Part shown: positions 36,412-48,347 of the stretch, in pieces
Numbering within the stretch: the stretch's first letter is position 1
How the letters are laid out: each line of letters opens with the position of its first letter
From: Chrysopilus asiliformis
Taxonomy: Eukaryota; Arthropoda; Insecta; Diptera; Rhagionidae
Direction of reading: 5' to 3'
Assembly (NCBI GenBank): GCA_964034945.1
Contig: OZ035962.1
Location: forward strand, 101,591,284-101,655,283
DNA: 64,000 nucleotides
Made by a program: the position numbers and the translations under genes
Notes under the pieces: generated by a model
Database searches by the model: none
Seen by the model: only the letters and a program-made list of their open reading frames with translations
Told to the model about the DNA's origin: nothing

Positions 36412-37101
36412 TTTTTGTTTGCTCTTTGAATATTCCAATTTTTTTTTTGCGTATGTTTATAGGATTAAAATTCTTAAAATTCCCGTCAGTTTGTCACGTC
36501 TATCTCATAAAACACAACTTGGATTAAGTTATCACAATTTATTATATTTATCTATAGATATAATTTAAATTGAATTTAAATTTTTTTCTTCTATCAATTT
36601 CTTTGATTTCATAATTTTCATAAAAATGATTGCTATATCACTTCACTAATTCGCAGATAATCATCTTAAATTTCACATTATGCCACTTTCTAATCCGATT
36701 AGAACATGTTTTAAGGTAATTCAATACTTAGAACAGGTGGACCGGCCGAGATATTGACCGGCTCAGCGAATACGAATGTTGATTATGATGATGGTGACAA
36801 GAAACGAAAAGACGTCGTCGTAGTCGGCGTTTTGCTTAGCACAATTCTAAGTCTTGCCGATTCCGATTGTCTTTTTTGACATCTTTTTCGTAAAAAAAAG
36901 TCGCGCGCGCGCGTAAATCTTTATAAAGTGCTGGTGTGATCAGTTTCAAGATTACTGACTGATGCAGATAATGAACCGACCCGATTTATTGAACAACTTG
37001 TCAACATAAAACTTTAGCGAGTCGCGTACGCATCCGCTTCCTTCGAACTACTCTCATTGACTGATCGCAAGATTGTGCGACTGCGCTATGCTCAACTCGA
37101 A
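36412..37101 (-). promoter_or_regulatory. 5' flank of Tollo; possible 5' UTR and promoter
   Basis: 690 bp upstream of the Tollo ATG. On the minus strand there are TCAGTCAG (about 36955-36963) and ATCAGTCAATG (about 37057), which resemble arthropod initiators, and CTTTATAAAG at 36919-36928, a TATA-like box. There is also a GCGCGCGCGCG run near 36903-36914. None is placed well enough to define a start site, and a spliced 5' UTR with a more distant promoter is equally possible. Confidence 0.25.
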
Positions 37102-37221
37102 ATGTTCGCGCTGCCTGCTGTTTTCTTCGGCTGCTCGCTGTTTCTGCTGCTGCTGGCAGTTGCGTTGAGCAGGAGTAAGCAGTTAGGCTGGCATCTTCGG
37201 TTAGGCGAAGAACTGTTAAAG
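37102..37221 (+). CDS. Possible first coding exon with signal peptide, divergent from Tollo (unconfirmed)
   Basis: ATG at 37102 in a fair context (G at -3) opens a 40-codon frame that starts MFALPAVFFGCSLFLLLLAV, a strongly hydrophobic signal-like sequence. It ends in phase at a donor-like AAAG|GTAAAT (37221/37222). It is oriented away from Tollo with 690 bp between the two ATGs. No downstream exon was identified, I do not recognise the protein, and the CTG-rich composition could produce a leucine run by chance. Equally likely this is Tollo 5' UTR read on the wrong strand. Confidence 0.2.
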
Positions 37222-37439
37222 GTAAATTGCTGCTGCTGCTGCTGATGGTTTGTTTGTTGGTTACCTTTTTTTTGGTGGCGGTTGCTTGCGGCGGTCGGAA
37301 TGAATATTGGCTGCAAGTATCATTGTGTTTGTCAGTTTTGGCCTCACATCAAATTCTGCTACCTTTTTCAATGCTGCCAATGTTTAGCTAATCGTGTTTG
37401 GTGCATTGGCTGATCTTTAAGATAGGTTCTCATTTCTTC
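37222..37439. other. Non-coding, CTG-rich microsatellite
   Basis: (CTG)6 at about 37230-37245, otherwise unremarkable. Confidence 0.4.
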
Positions 37440-37740
37440 TCCATATATATAAAAAGCAATGTCTGTCTATCTGTATGTCCGGAATTGGCTCGAAAACCAC
37501 TGAACCGATTTTGATGCGGTTTTTTCCTATTTGTTGCTTAGACCTCTGTTCAGGTTATAGGCTATGTATTATTTTGCTACAGTTCCCCGCTTTCCCCTCA
37601 CAATCCTTTATCCCCACCACAAACCTGTTTTTAAGTTATTTAACAGAATAACGCGTAAACCACTGGACTGAATTAGCTGAAAATTTACACAGGGGTACTA
37701 TATACTCCAAAATTATTGATTTCGAGCGTTTTTTTTTCTA
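37440..37740 (+). repeat. Dispersed repeat with TATATATAAAAAGCAATGTCTG head (Helitron-like?)
   Basis: Starts ATATATATAAAAAGCAATG, then GTCTGTCTATCTGTATGTCC, then ACCACTGAACCGATTTTGAT. This type of head is widespread in insect repeats and has been linked to non-autonomous Helitrons. A second diverged module near 37660 has AACCACTGGACTGAATTAGC. The ends are not defined, so the family is tentative. Confidence 0.4.
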
Positions 37741-37944
37741 GTTGCTTCTAAAATACAAATTTGATAAAAAAAATTAAACAATCTCGTTTTATACTTCTTC
37801 TTAAAGCCGTTTGCATTCAAGAAACTTGATCAACATTCATAAATCAACATTTATTTATGTTGAACTTAAATTATTTAAAGTGAAGAATTTCTTGGGGTAA
37901 GTAGGCTAAGCACAACGTAGTTTTTTAAGAACAGTACTTGCAAA

Positions 37945-38120
37945 CGGGGCTTAAGCTCAATTCAGACTAACGATTGAGCTTCCTCGACCAATAAGATCAG
38001 AGTTGAAAGCTTTGATCTGATTGGTCGAGAAGCTTCAATCGTAATCGCAATCGTAATCGTAATCGCAATCGTAATTGCAATCGTAATCGCAATCGTTAGT
38101 CTGAATTAGGCTTTAGCGGC
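37945..38120. mobile_element. Hairpin-forming element with internal hexanucleotide repeat
   Basis: Outer inverted repeat CAATTCAGACTAACGATTG (37959-37977) against CAATCGTTAGTCTGAATTA (38090-38108). Next is an inner hairpin GAGCTTCCTCGACCAATAAG (37976-37995) against GATTGGTCGAGAAGCTTC (38018-38035), loop near GAGTTGAAAGCTTT. Between the arms, 38036-38095 is a run of about ten TAATCG/CAATCG hexamers. It looks like a small palindromic element in which one arm acquired a microsatellite. Confidence 0.6.
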
Positions 38121-40680
38121 TGTTTTTAAAGCGTAGTGTATTTTAATAATGTAGTGTCTTAAGATCTCAGAACCAAGTACCCTAGGAGTATGAATCTTTA
38201 AGTGATCTGAGGGGCATAAGTATCCAGCATATGAAATTTCATAAAGTTATCTAAACGGTATCGGGTACGGGTTTAAGATATGTACAGGAACAGAAAAAAT
38301 CCATGAACACCATAACTTTCGAAAGGATTGAGCTAGAGATTTTAAATTTTGCATACGCGTTTGACATCAGTATTTCTTCCTTTTTGGCCCAAAAAATCCG
38401 CAAAAATGTAGAAATTGTGAGAAATTTTCATTCAAGAAAAATTTTATGTATGATTTTTTTCTTTGTATGATTTACTTAATTTTCTTATTGGAGTTCAAAA
38501 TTCGAATTGAGGTCGAAAAATCTTAGAAAACTTGAAGTATTGCGAAACCACAAGAATTCTAATAATTAAAAGTTTTTTTTTTGCAAACCTTCGGTGCTGC
38601 TGTGGATGTGGCTTAAAAAGGTGTCTGAAATCCACTAAGAAACACTTTGTTTTGGTATCATTGCGATCGTTGAAAAAGAGAGACTTGCTAGTATGATTCC
38701 TTGAGGTAGAAAGAAAGACCAGCTTCTGTACGACTACAACAAAAGGTGCAACGGTCGAGGGTAATTTCCTGAGGTGTATTCTTTGAACAAAACCCTCTGA
38801 AAAAGAGAAATAATCAGCTGGGCATGTTGATTGCGGGCAAGAAGCAACTTCTCAGGTAAATCTTATACTCGTCGTACAATGGAAGCACATCAACTATAGA
38901 TAGACCTTGGAATGTAATACAGAAGGAGATAAAACTATCGCATAAAAACTCTAAATGCCCAGTTTTAACATAAATAAGAGCGAGATATGAAGTCGAAATT
39001 GAAAATTTATTTATCTCAGCATTTTGTATGAAAACGGATTGTTTGGGTTTGGTTAATACTTGGCGATTTTCACGGGAACTCTATGAGAGTTTTTGGATGG
39101 ACAAAAACCGAAATCACAGTCAATGATCACAATGGTCATAGATATTAGGTTCAATTGTCAAGGTAAATATTCCGTGTCTATGTTTTGATTTGATTGATTC
39201 GATTGGGAACCGTTGCGACCTTTGATAACAGCATGTTGCAGCAGCACAAATATCCCAGGTGAGTTATAAAGGTATGAAATCTGGTACGGTACTAGACGTC
39301 GTGATTTGGAGACCTTCAAAAAAAATTTTCGTTTTTTTTTGACTATCAAATATAGTAATAAAGAAAAATAACAATCTTGACTAGTCACTTACTACTAGGC
39401 GGAATAGGTCTGCGGGTCATGCCTCTAATATTAGCGCGATTGTTGATGGATTTTCGTTAGCTTCTTATGACCGTCAAATCATATTTTATTTATGCTGCGC
39501 TACCTGCAATGAACCGCATAACTTTATACCGTGAAATATTTATTTTATTGTCTCCCAAAAGAAAATAAAAAAGAGTTTTTTCTTATTATGATATAATTTC
39601 GAAAGTTATTAATGTCTCAGCAGGTGTGTAACAGATGCAAATATATTCGAAGCGATTTCGGCTGAAGGTTTGTCTGTCAGTTTGCCGAATATTAAATTGG
39701 GAAACATATTAGGACCATGTGCGTAGGTGTTTTATCGTAACAAAAGTTTCGTTACACCGAAAAGGTATACGAAATTTTTCATGAAAAACAAAATCAAACC
39801 CAAAGATGGTGGCAGCAGAATGCATTCATGTTACGCACCTTTTGTTATTTCGTATTCATTTGAAAAGAAAAGTGAATCGGCGAATTTTTTCTTCACCCTG
39901 GACTTGGAATTATACATGAACGATTTGACCATGGTGGCCCACTGCTGTTTAAAAATTTATTTTTCCGAGTTTGTAATAAATTTTTGGCCGCGTTGATTTA
40001 GTGCCAAAAATGGTAGTCGAAATGCGCTACTAGTATTTGGAAATCACACATAAAAACGGCCAAAGTGATTTCGTTTAAAAAAAACGAATTTTGTTAAAAT
40101 TCAAATGGGCGATATGATAATTAATTTAGACAGTTTATGCGTTGGCACAAAAACCTTAAAACAATGGAATTTCTTATGGCATTATTATGAGAAAAATTGA
40201 ATGAAATTTCAACACAGTTTTTTCTTGATAGTTTCAAATTGTTGGTGGCTATACTAAAAAAATCTAAAAAAAAATTGATTTAAGATTTTAATTGTGAACG
40301 AAGACTCATTTCAACTTTTTCTAACATAAGTCTGCGTCTAAATAAATTCAGGTGTAAAAATTTGTTCACAAAAAAAATTTGAAAAAATTCGGGAATCGCG
40401 AACTCCCATTTTCTTTATAAAAAAGGGAAAAAATTGACTAAAATCTTTGAAACATGGATGAAAAACGAACAAAAAAAAAATTCGTAACGTTACACACTTC
40501 GTTAAAGCAAAGAAATTTAAATTTTGTTTCGTTACGTTACTGCGTTTCGTACCGAAAAAATTATCATTCCGTTGCTTTCTAATTTTTATTTTGCTGCAAC
40601 TTATGTGAAAACAAAAATCTGATAAAAACGCAAGTCTATATTATCCATATTGTGTATTTTTTAAAAGCTGTTATTTAACT
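38121..40680. other. Intergenic DNA with a dispersed-repeat core
   Basis: 38305-38365 reads CACCATAACTTTCGAAAGGA then TTGAGCTAGAGATTTTAAA, the core of the dispersed elements at 49.9 and 62.9 kb. The rest shows no gene; the frame at 39727-39996 matches nothing known. Confidence 0.4.
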
Positions 40681-40689
40681 TCCTTCGTA

Positions 40690-40820
40690 TCTGTTTGTCT
40701 GTTCGTTTGGCTGTTTGTCTGTCTGTTAGGGTCCGATTTTGCACCCTAATTTTGACCCTCACTCATCCGATTGACTTGACATTGGTACACATACGTAAGT
40801 CCGACGACAGTACAATATTT
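40690..40820 (+). repeat. GTCT-rich head of a dispersed element
   Basis: GTTTGTCTGTTCGTTTGGCT then TTTGTCTGTCTGTTAGGGTC, then TTTTGACCCTCACTCATCC. Same GTCT-run plan as the other dispersed copies but with a distinct body. Confidence 0.45.
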
Positions 40821-40824
40821 TCAC

Positions 40825-41160
40825 TACTTCGTCCTTGTAAGGATAAAGGCAGGTCCTGTAAGGACAACGTTTTCCTCATATTTTCCGGGAAAAAATCTTA
40901 ACTGGGGGTTCTTGGGGTCGCTTCTGGCATTAAGAAATCTGTAAGGATAACGAAAGGTCCAGTAAGGATAACGTGATAATCATTTTCGTCAAATTTTTCG
41001 GACAGAATATTTTCTGGGGGTCTTAGGATTCGCTGAATCCGAATTTCTCGTTAATAAGTCCGTAAGTATGACAGAAGGTCCTGAAAGGATGACGTTTTTA
41101 TCCTTTTTCTCAAATTTTCCAGAAAAAACCTGATCTTGGGGTTTTTTGGGATCGCAGACA
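40825..41160 (+). repeat. Tandem repeat of about 110 bp, three copies
   Basis: Copies begin near 40832 (TCCTTGTAAGGATAAAGGC), 40938 (TCTGTAAGGATAACGAAAGG) and 41057 (TCCGTAAGTATGACAGAAGG). Each is followed by an AAGGATAACG or AAGGATGACG block and a G-rich segment such as GGGGGTTCTTGGGGTCGC. A related single copy lies at 7860-8040. Confidence 0.6.
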
Positions 41161-42954
41161 GTCGGAAAAATGGGGGAGGAAAAATCAGAAAAAATGCGTT
41201 TTGGAAAAACGATAAAAATTCTTTTTCTACGAATTGTATTGTGAACAAAAAACAATCTTTAACCCGCGGTTGGGAATTTAAATGTTTTGGGAAAATTCTG
41301 TCAATACCGAAAATCTCGAAATGTTCTCTTCAAAGAAAACAACGGAAGTGTAGTGCGTCACCTTTAAGACGGTTGTGTTAAATCAACAAGGAATTATGAG
41401 ATAATCCTTTTTGGCAGACATATGTCAGCCAACAATTTGTGGAAATACCAAATAAAAGTGTCCTGTAGCGCATGGTTTTATGGAATTATCGATCCTTTTA
41501 GTTACATACCTTGAAGGTGAAGAGATTCGTTTTGGTGGGTTGAGCATAGATCAATGGCAGTTCGACTTTCATCCTCAGGTACCTGAGATTTTGACCTGCG
41601 CAGAGTTTTCGGTTTCCCAATAATCTAAGTTAACCTCTGTTAAACCATAACGGAAAATTGTAATTTATCACCTAAGGTACAAGAGATGTAGAGATTATGG
41701 ATTTTTTTTTATGAGACAGCATAAATATTTAATGATTGATCGGTGGTTAAAAAAACTGTAAATAAATAAATAGAATGGGATGGTAATAAATTTTGAGTTA
41801 GGGGTAAATTAGGGGTGAAGTATTAATTTACTGATAGATAATTATGAAACTTTTCTTTAGAATATTAAAACCGATCTAAAATCTTACCCAAAAATATTGA
41901 AAATCTGAAATATCAGACATTTTTTTTTGGTTGAAATTTCTACTCTGACAAATTAACTGTACATTTGCTGCAGGTGTATCGTAAAAATATTACGCCATAT
42001 ATTTCGAGTTCAACTGACAAGACTTTACACGTACTTTTGCTACAAGTAAACATTTTTTTTTGTTTACGTGCGGCAGGTTGTTTTTTGGCCAAATTTTTAG
42101 TTTGCCTGGTGCAAGTGTAGTGTTTATCTGTCCTGAGAAAATTGTACACCTCTTATAGGCTTACGAAAATTTACAATCTCCTACGTCGTCGCAATGCCTG
42201 CCTCGTGTTCTAATAATGCAAGCTGACTTCATTTGCTCCAAATAATTTTTTTCCCTTAACCTACAGCAAGTTGACAGATGCCATCTGTAGGTAAACAGAC
42301 ACCTAGTGTAAGGAAACTTTCCCGGTCCTAGCTAAAATAGTTCTGCAGCAGGCTTAAAACCTTTAGTCCATTTCACTCAGTGTGTGTATATTTTGAAATT
42401 AAGGATCTCTTGAAACGAAATCCACACGTCAAGATCAAATGATATTTTTTCCCAATCAAACTTGATATATAATTCTTTTTCCCATTTATATCTTTAATTC
42501 CCCCGTTGAACCTGTTCTACGTTGTAAAATTTAAAATGTGACAAAAGATTAATCTCAGGTGAAAATGAATCTGATAATTATATCAAATTGTTACCAATGA
42601 ATAATTCTTCTCCTTGTGTCTGTTACCTGCCTGGATCAAAATGAAATTCCACATCAATGAAGAACTCGTTTCCAATCATTATTCCTTCTTTTGTAAACTA
42701 TAGAAATCATCAGACATTTTACAATCTTTTTCGATAAAAATTTTCTCGATTGTATGTTGAACCTGTAAAACGATAGTTAGGTAGTATCACAGCCAAGGAA
42801 CGCTCATTTACTCATGTCGATCGTTGTTTTTTACTTTCTTCTACGGAGTATAATAAAGTATTGTATTCATGAAAAATTTCGACCTCTTAATTTTGCCTAA
42901 AAAACATTTCCCGATCACTCCTGAGTCGATTGGAGTCATATTAAAAAAATGTCT
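41161..42954. other. Intergenic DNA, nothing recognised
   Basis: AT-rich, with short frames only on either strand. No transposon ends, RNA genes or exons were supported. Confidence 0.4.
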
Positions 42955-43800
42955 TTCTGTCTGTCAGTCTGTCTGTCAGTCTGTCTGTCAGTCTGTCAGT
43001 CTGTGTACAAGATTTCTCAAAAACTAATAGAGCTAGCGCCATGAAATTTTATAGGCATGTTGGGTCCTGAAATGGGACGATCCTATCAACTTTTGGTGGA
43101 AATCCGTTAACCGGAAGTATCCAAAATGGCGGTTTTTCAAAAATCGCAATTTCGTTTTTCTCGATTTACTCCCAAGCTACGCGTTTTTTAGTGGCCTTAA
43201 GCATGACAAAACTTGGAGAAAATAAAATTTCCCACACTTTTGTCTTTAGCTATAACTCGATATCTCCACCTGTTATCGAGATAAACCGTTATTTCCAAAA
43301 AAACAGTTTTTTGCGATTATCTCGAAAACTAACGGGTTTTTGCTGACTGAATGTATAAAGTGAATTAATGAGAATGTCATTATGCACAATTTTGTCTTTT
43401 ACCGTTATCCGTTATCTTTTACCGTTATTGAGATATTTTCATTAATATGTAAAAAATCATATGTTTGCGAATAATTTGCAAACTAACGGTTTTTCGACAA
43501 ATCAGTTAAAACAATAATTAAAGATGTTAACATTTTCTACATCTTTGCCATTTACCGTAAATTGATATCTTTTACAGTTCTCAAGTTATCTCAAATTTTG
43601 TACGTTTTTAATATTTTTGAATAAACCAAGAATTTATTGGGAGGTCGTCTTAGGTTGACAACGCGACAGGGCTCTAGCGTAAATTGCGCAGGGTCGTAGA
43701 TTTTGTAGAAGAAAGTTTTGTGTTGACCACAACTGATATTTTTTCTTTCTTTCTGGTTGACCACCGAAAACAACGCGTCCAATTTTTGGAAAAAAAAACC
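42955..43800 (+). mobile_element. Dispersed element, uninterrupted 42.9-kb copy
   Basis: Begins with CTGTCTGTCAGTCTGTCTGT (42957-43010), GTCTGTGTACAAGATT and AATAGAGCTAGCGCCATGAA. It continues in the same order as 28555-29810 to CAGGGTCGTAGATTTTGTAG and GTTTTGTGTTGACCACAAC. It lacks the two insertions present in the 28.5-kb copy and so provides their empty sites. The repeated TTTTACCGTTATC phrases give it internal periodicity. No coding capacity is evident. Confidence 0.65.
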
Positions 43801-45308
43801 GGCAGGTTTCGAGTATCTCTCCTTTCCATCAAATGAACAAATATGCGACATAATTCTTCATTTAGTACTCGAAATTTAAAGTTTTTTTTTCAACCCTTTG
43901 GCAGCTGAGATTGCTGCCGTATGATGTGATGTTGGCTAATGTTGGATCTGATCCATTGGCCACTGTGCATTAAGTCAACTAATGCAGCGAAAATGTGATG
44001 TTGTGCGAGAAAAAAAACTGAAATTTGTGCAGATGAAATTCAACAAGAGAAAACATAAAAATGTTGGAAAAGCATAAAAACATTCATATGTCGATCGATG
44101 ACTGCTTTTGTAATTGGCCAACTAACTCCCTGTAGCATTAATGATCCTCAATCTCGATCATGTGCAAAAAAATATGATTCCCGATCGAAAGAGCGAGTGA
44201 TCCGAGGCCAACGAGGGGAAAGGTAAAGCCATTCCACAGCCACCGGGCATAAAACCATCACCATGGGCAAATGGGCATTGCTGGATACGCTGCACTGGAT
44301 ATCAAATCTATAGATACATATTTTTTCTTTTTTGTTGTTACTGTTGTTGTTGCGATCTGAAGAGATTTAGTGAGATGGACATGAAGGATGATGGTTCGAT
44401 GGCCATTGGTAGAGGCATTTCGCAAAATCACATATACGAATATTGCCTGTCATGAATATATCCCCATTAGACGCATCCCCGAGCCACTCAAATCCAATCC
44501 AGTCCAATTCAATCCCAATTCAGGTAACATAAACGATGAAGGATGAAAAACTTGTCAAATAATTATTCAGATATTTTATATTATGGACATGTCAAAAACA
44601 TCACGTTAAAGTGAGGGCAACTTGTCTTCTTATTTATACAATTACGATCGCCGCCTGATCCCAAGATTTCTTACTTCCGATGAGTCTGAGGGTATCTACG
44701 TCTGGTCTGCGATATTCGCGCAAACGGAGAAGTCACTAAAGAAGATTCACGACTCCATTCCCTGCGTCAATTCGTCGTCATCTATTCAGGAAAGTTTACT
44801 TACTTCACATAAAGTTAAAAATGAGTTGTTGCACCAGGTAAATTCCCCAGCTCAAGTTTAATAGGGTAGAATGCGCAGTGAAGAACTTTTATGTGATTTT
44901 TTTCTAATGTGAGAAAATGATCGTAATGAAGAGTGGAATTATCTTCTGTGTGAGAAGAATAAACACACGTACGGTGTCTCGCTAATTCAAGACTCTCCGC
45001 CCCTCTTCACAGACTATCCTCTTCGCTTAAAATTATATGACGTTTTTTATGGACCTTCGAACCCTAATAGTATGCGAAATTCTGAGATCCATCAGCGGAA
45101 ATCTCCCGATAATAAAAAAAACGCGCCCATCTCTCAAAATTTCGGTATTTCTTTATGAAATATTTTTAGTACAGGCGCGCACTGCGATTGTAACTATGAA
45201 GTACCAACTGAAAAAATCAAAACCAAAATTTTGACTCGAATCGAATTAAACTTAAGTTGAAGAAGACTTCAGTGGACGTTACCATATGGGAATTGTGCGC
45301 GCCAGAAC
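43801..45308. other. Intergenic DNA, unresolved short frames
   Basis: The plus frame at 44622-44861 (79 codons) has a protein-like look (contains GIYVWSAIFAQTEKSLKK), but no domain was recognised and no start or splice context is convincing. Confidence 0.3.
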
Positions 45309-45650
45309 TTAAATACCGTCATTATAAATAGTAACAGTCCCTTTACTGGACACAATCCCATACCATCTTTTCAAATGGCCTTCTTGAAACTCCCCCCGAG
45401 GATTATGAAAGCGATAGTACAGATAGTGATGGCATTCAGTGGATGATGCGCCTGGTGCCCAGTTTTTCTTCAACGGTTGACTGTTACTCAATAGCTGGAT
45501 GGGTGCCCATTCGCCCGTATGCTTCCAACAATCTCGTGTACATAAAAAACGATGCCAGATATTAAATTTTATGGGATATAAAGCGAATCTCTCAGAGGTT
45601 TCATGTGCACACAGAAGGCGATCTCTTATTATTCCTCGACTGAAGAATTA
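45309..45650 (-). CDS. Unrecognised open segment, possible terminal exon or pseudogene
   Basis: An uninterrupted minus-strand frame of about 113 codons runs from a possible acceptor (AATAATTCTTCAG, about 45639-45651) to TAA at 45309. It contains CTRDCWKHTGEWAP and YRFHNPRGEFQEGHLKRW, with several Cys, His and Trp residues. No ATG opens it and I do not recognise the family. The complementary plus frame is also open over part of the segment (it contains ETPPEDYESDSTDSD), so strand is uncertain. Similar protein-like minus frames lie at 45988-46354. It could be a decayed gene spread over 45.3-46.7 kb, or chance. Confidence 0.2.
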
Positions 45651-46700
45651 TTTATGTCTTCGCAAACAATTATATTGTTCAAGTGACTCCGATGCAATGC
45701 AATCCAATGTAACCCAACTGTACCACAAGTTTTATGCGTTATTTTCCCTCATACGCTTTTCTTTTGAAAAAGTACACTATATGAAAGAAAAAAAAAACAC
45801 TTTTTGCTCATTTACAATAACATACAAAGATATTTTCATCTTTTCCATCATGACGCCTCTTAACCTTTTCTTCCCGTCCGCATAAATCCTTTTTTTCTTT
45901 CCAGTTTATTACCCGCGCCTTCGATTTGACCGTGTATGAATTTCGAAAGAGTGAACATTGTTATAAAATATTTTATTTGATGATAAATTAAACGTATATG
46001 AACGCGTCGTCTTGGAACTGATTCGAAGTCAATGTGATGTCTTGGGGTATGTTGGGTACATAAATTCGCGTATCTGAAAGGTAGTCAAATGGGGAGCCCC
46101 CAATTCGAAATGGGTAAAGTGCTGTTGGAGGAATTATTGCCTTCCTTGATTTATTTGTATTTGAGAAAAAAACAACCGAACAGGTACGCGAACAAATAAT
46201 TTTCATCGTCTTTATGTCGTTGTATATGAGCTATTTTACCTTTGGATCGGTCTCGGATGATTTTATTGTGCGAGGGGAAGAGAATTTGAGTTTGTCCTGG
46301 AATTGACCCCCGCTCCTCACTCTTCCAGAAAGTCAGGAGGAATTGGCCGTGCAAAGTGCCTCCCCAAAGTTAAACTTTTGTGTGACAAAAAGAATTTTTA
46401 TTGTGCGAGACGTGATACGTCTTGGGGCAAAGGAGACGACACACAATAAAACAGCAACGGCTGACAAATTAACAATCAAAGGGCAAAATTCTCGTTCTTC
46501 AAATTACTTGTCCTGTGATTTCCATTGCTATTGCTATGCCGAGGGAGACACTCCGAATCAGAAATTGGAGGAGCCTTCTGAGGACGCGTATTTTGATGTG
46601 GCAACCGACGCGACGCGGCGCGACGTGAAGAATTCCAGCTTGCCAGATAATCTTGGATAGGCACAGGTAGGCCTGGTGGTAATTGTTTCTCAGACAAGTC
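45651..46700. other. Unresolved region with overlapping open frames
   Basis: Somewhat higher GC than its surroundings. Minus frames at 46206-45988 (contains SPFDYLSDTRIYVPNIPQ) and 46354-46151, and a plus frame ending at 46660 (contains EEPSEDAYFDVATD), look protein-like but belong to no family I know. Splice sites between them are not convincing. Confidence 0.25.
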
Positions 46701-47706
46701 ACCTTGACGGTGCCAATTGTATTCTTTAAGGGGAGGGGGGCGGGTGGTTTCTTATTTTTCTCTTATTTCATCTGTTTCAATTCAATTCTTAACTTTTTTT
46801 TCTTGTACAGGGCATATTTCAAAATGTCTCGTTTTATTCATTCGCATTGTGTAAATCTCTCATTCCGAAGTTCTGCTGCTGCTGCTGTTGCCGCCTGAAC
46901 TCATAATCGAGCTTTTATGAGGTGAATTTATGGTTGGAATTCAAGTGGATTGGCTCCTTTATGTTTTCTGAGTGCGAATTCTTAAACCCATCAGTGGAGA
47001 AATGTATATCCAAAAGTGCAAGGGATTAAAGTTGAAAATATAATTTTCCGAGCAGGAGGCAACAATTGTGGAATGAATGGTTGGTGGCGGCGTCAGTAAA
47101 CGTGCATCGTTTTTCAATTATGTGATTTTTTTTTACATGAATTTTTCATCGCCGGATAGATGGCAATTTTATATTTCTTGGAAATTTTAGCCATTTTTCA
47201 TAAGTCCTGTTGCTGCTGGTTGAATTCGACAATAAATTGAGGTCTCTTTATATGCTACTCTGATATTTTATGCGATTTTTGTAATTATGAGTCAAAATAT
47301 CACTTTGAAGTTATAGTGGAATTGATGTTTGTTTGCATAAATTTTGATCGTTACTTGCATGTTAAAAGGAAACGAAAATATGATTGCGGTGGACAAATTT
47401 TGCTCACATGAAACATAAATTGCATTTTTTTATCAATAATAAAGTTGATGTTTTTGTTAATTGATTTTTGGTATGAAAAGACTGTGAATAAAATGAATTG
47501 TCGATTTGTCTCATAAAATTGTCAGAAATACGGTAAATCGAAGCAAAAATATCTTTGAAAATATACTAAGAATCCGGTGTTAAAATCGTTCAAAAAACTA
47601 CGAATTTTCTTAATCTTATAAACTGTAAAAATTTTCTCGGTCGGAAAATATTAGGGAAACCACACAGTTTGTAAATAGTCACGAATAAAATTTATAAGAA
47701 AACTAG
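46701..47706. other. Intergenic DNA, nothing recognised
   Basis: T-rich, with a short GCTGCTGCTGCTG run at 46876. No gene or element was supported. Confidence 0.4.
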
Positions 47707-48347
47707 TAGGGTAAAGTCGGGTGAAATGGAACAGAGGGTGAAATGGAACACCCCCACTATTTCGCACTTGTCAAACATAATTGCTATTGCTGTCGGCAAC
47801 AGTTTGTTTGGTATATCAGAAAACCTCGACGCGTTAAGGTATCGTCACGCTGCATACGTTTGTTTATTTTTTATAAGCAAAAAACCAAAAAAAAATATCG
47901 TTTTTGTCGTAAAACTTTTTTTGTGGATTTTTTAGATTTAATTTTTTTGGTAAGTATTTGGCGGAGTGATTGTGTGGGTACATCAAAATGCACAGTTAGA
48001 TTCACACTACGTAAATTTATTGATAAAAGCAGCAAGTCGAGACATGTTAGTTTCTGATTTACAGTAATGTCAAATGCAACCAAAAGGGTGAGATGGAACA
48101 GCCAAACGGAGGTGTATTGGAACATATAAATATTGGAGCCTATAAAACAAAAAAAAAAAATTTTAAAAATCTTAACCGCGGAAGACAGCTTCCCAAAAAT
48201 ATGAAGACTCGGAAGAAGAAAGGGACGAAATAATTTATATGAGCGAGTCTGATGGACCTGAAGATTTCGGAAAAACAATTATGTAGGATGTGGGGAGCAG
48301 TACATGAAAACGCAAAAAAAAGACGACTGCCTTCAATGTGTCATCTG

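Noticed and set aside
36412..36438. Extending Tollo nine codons upstream of the ATG
   Set aside because: The upstream codon is TTG. The ATG at 36411 has a good context and is followed directly by a signal peptide.
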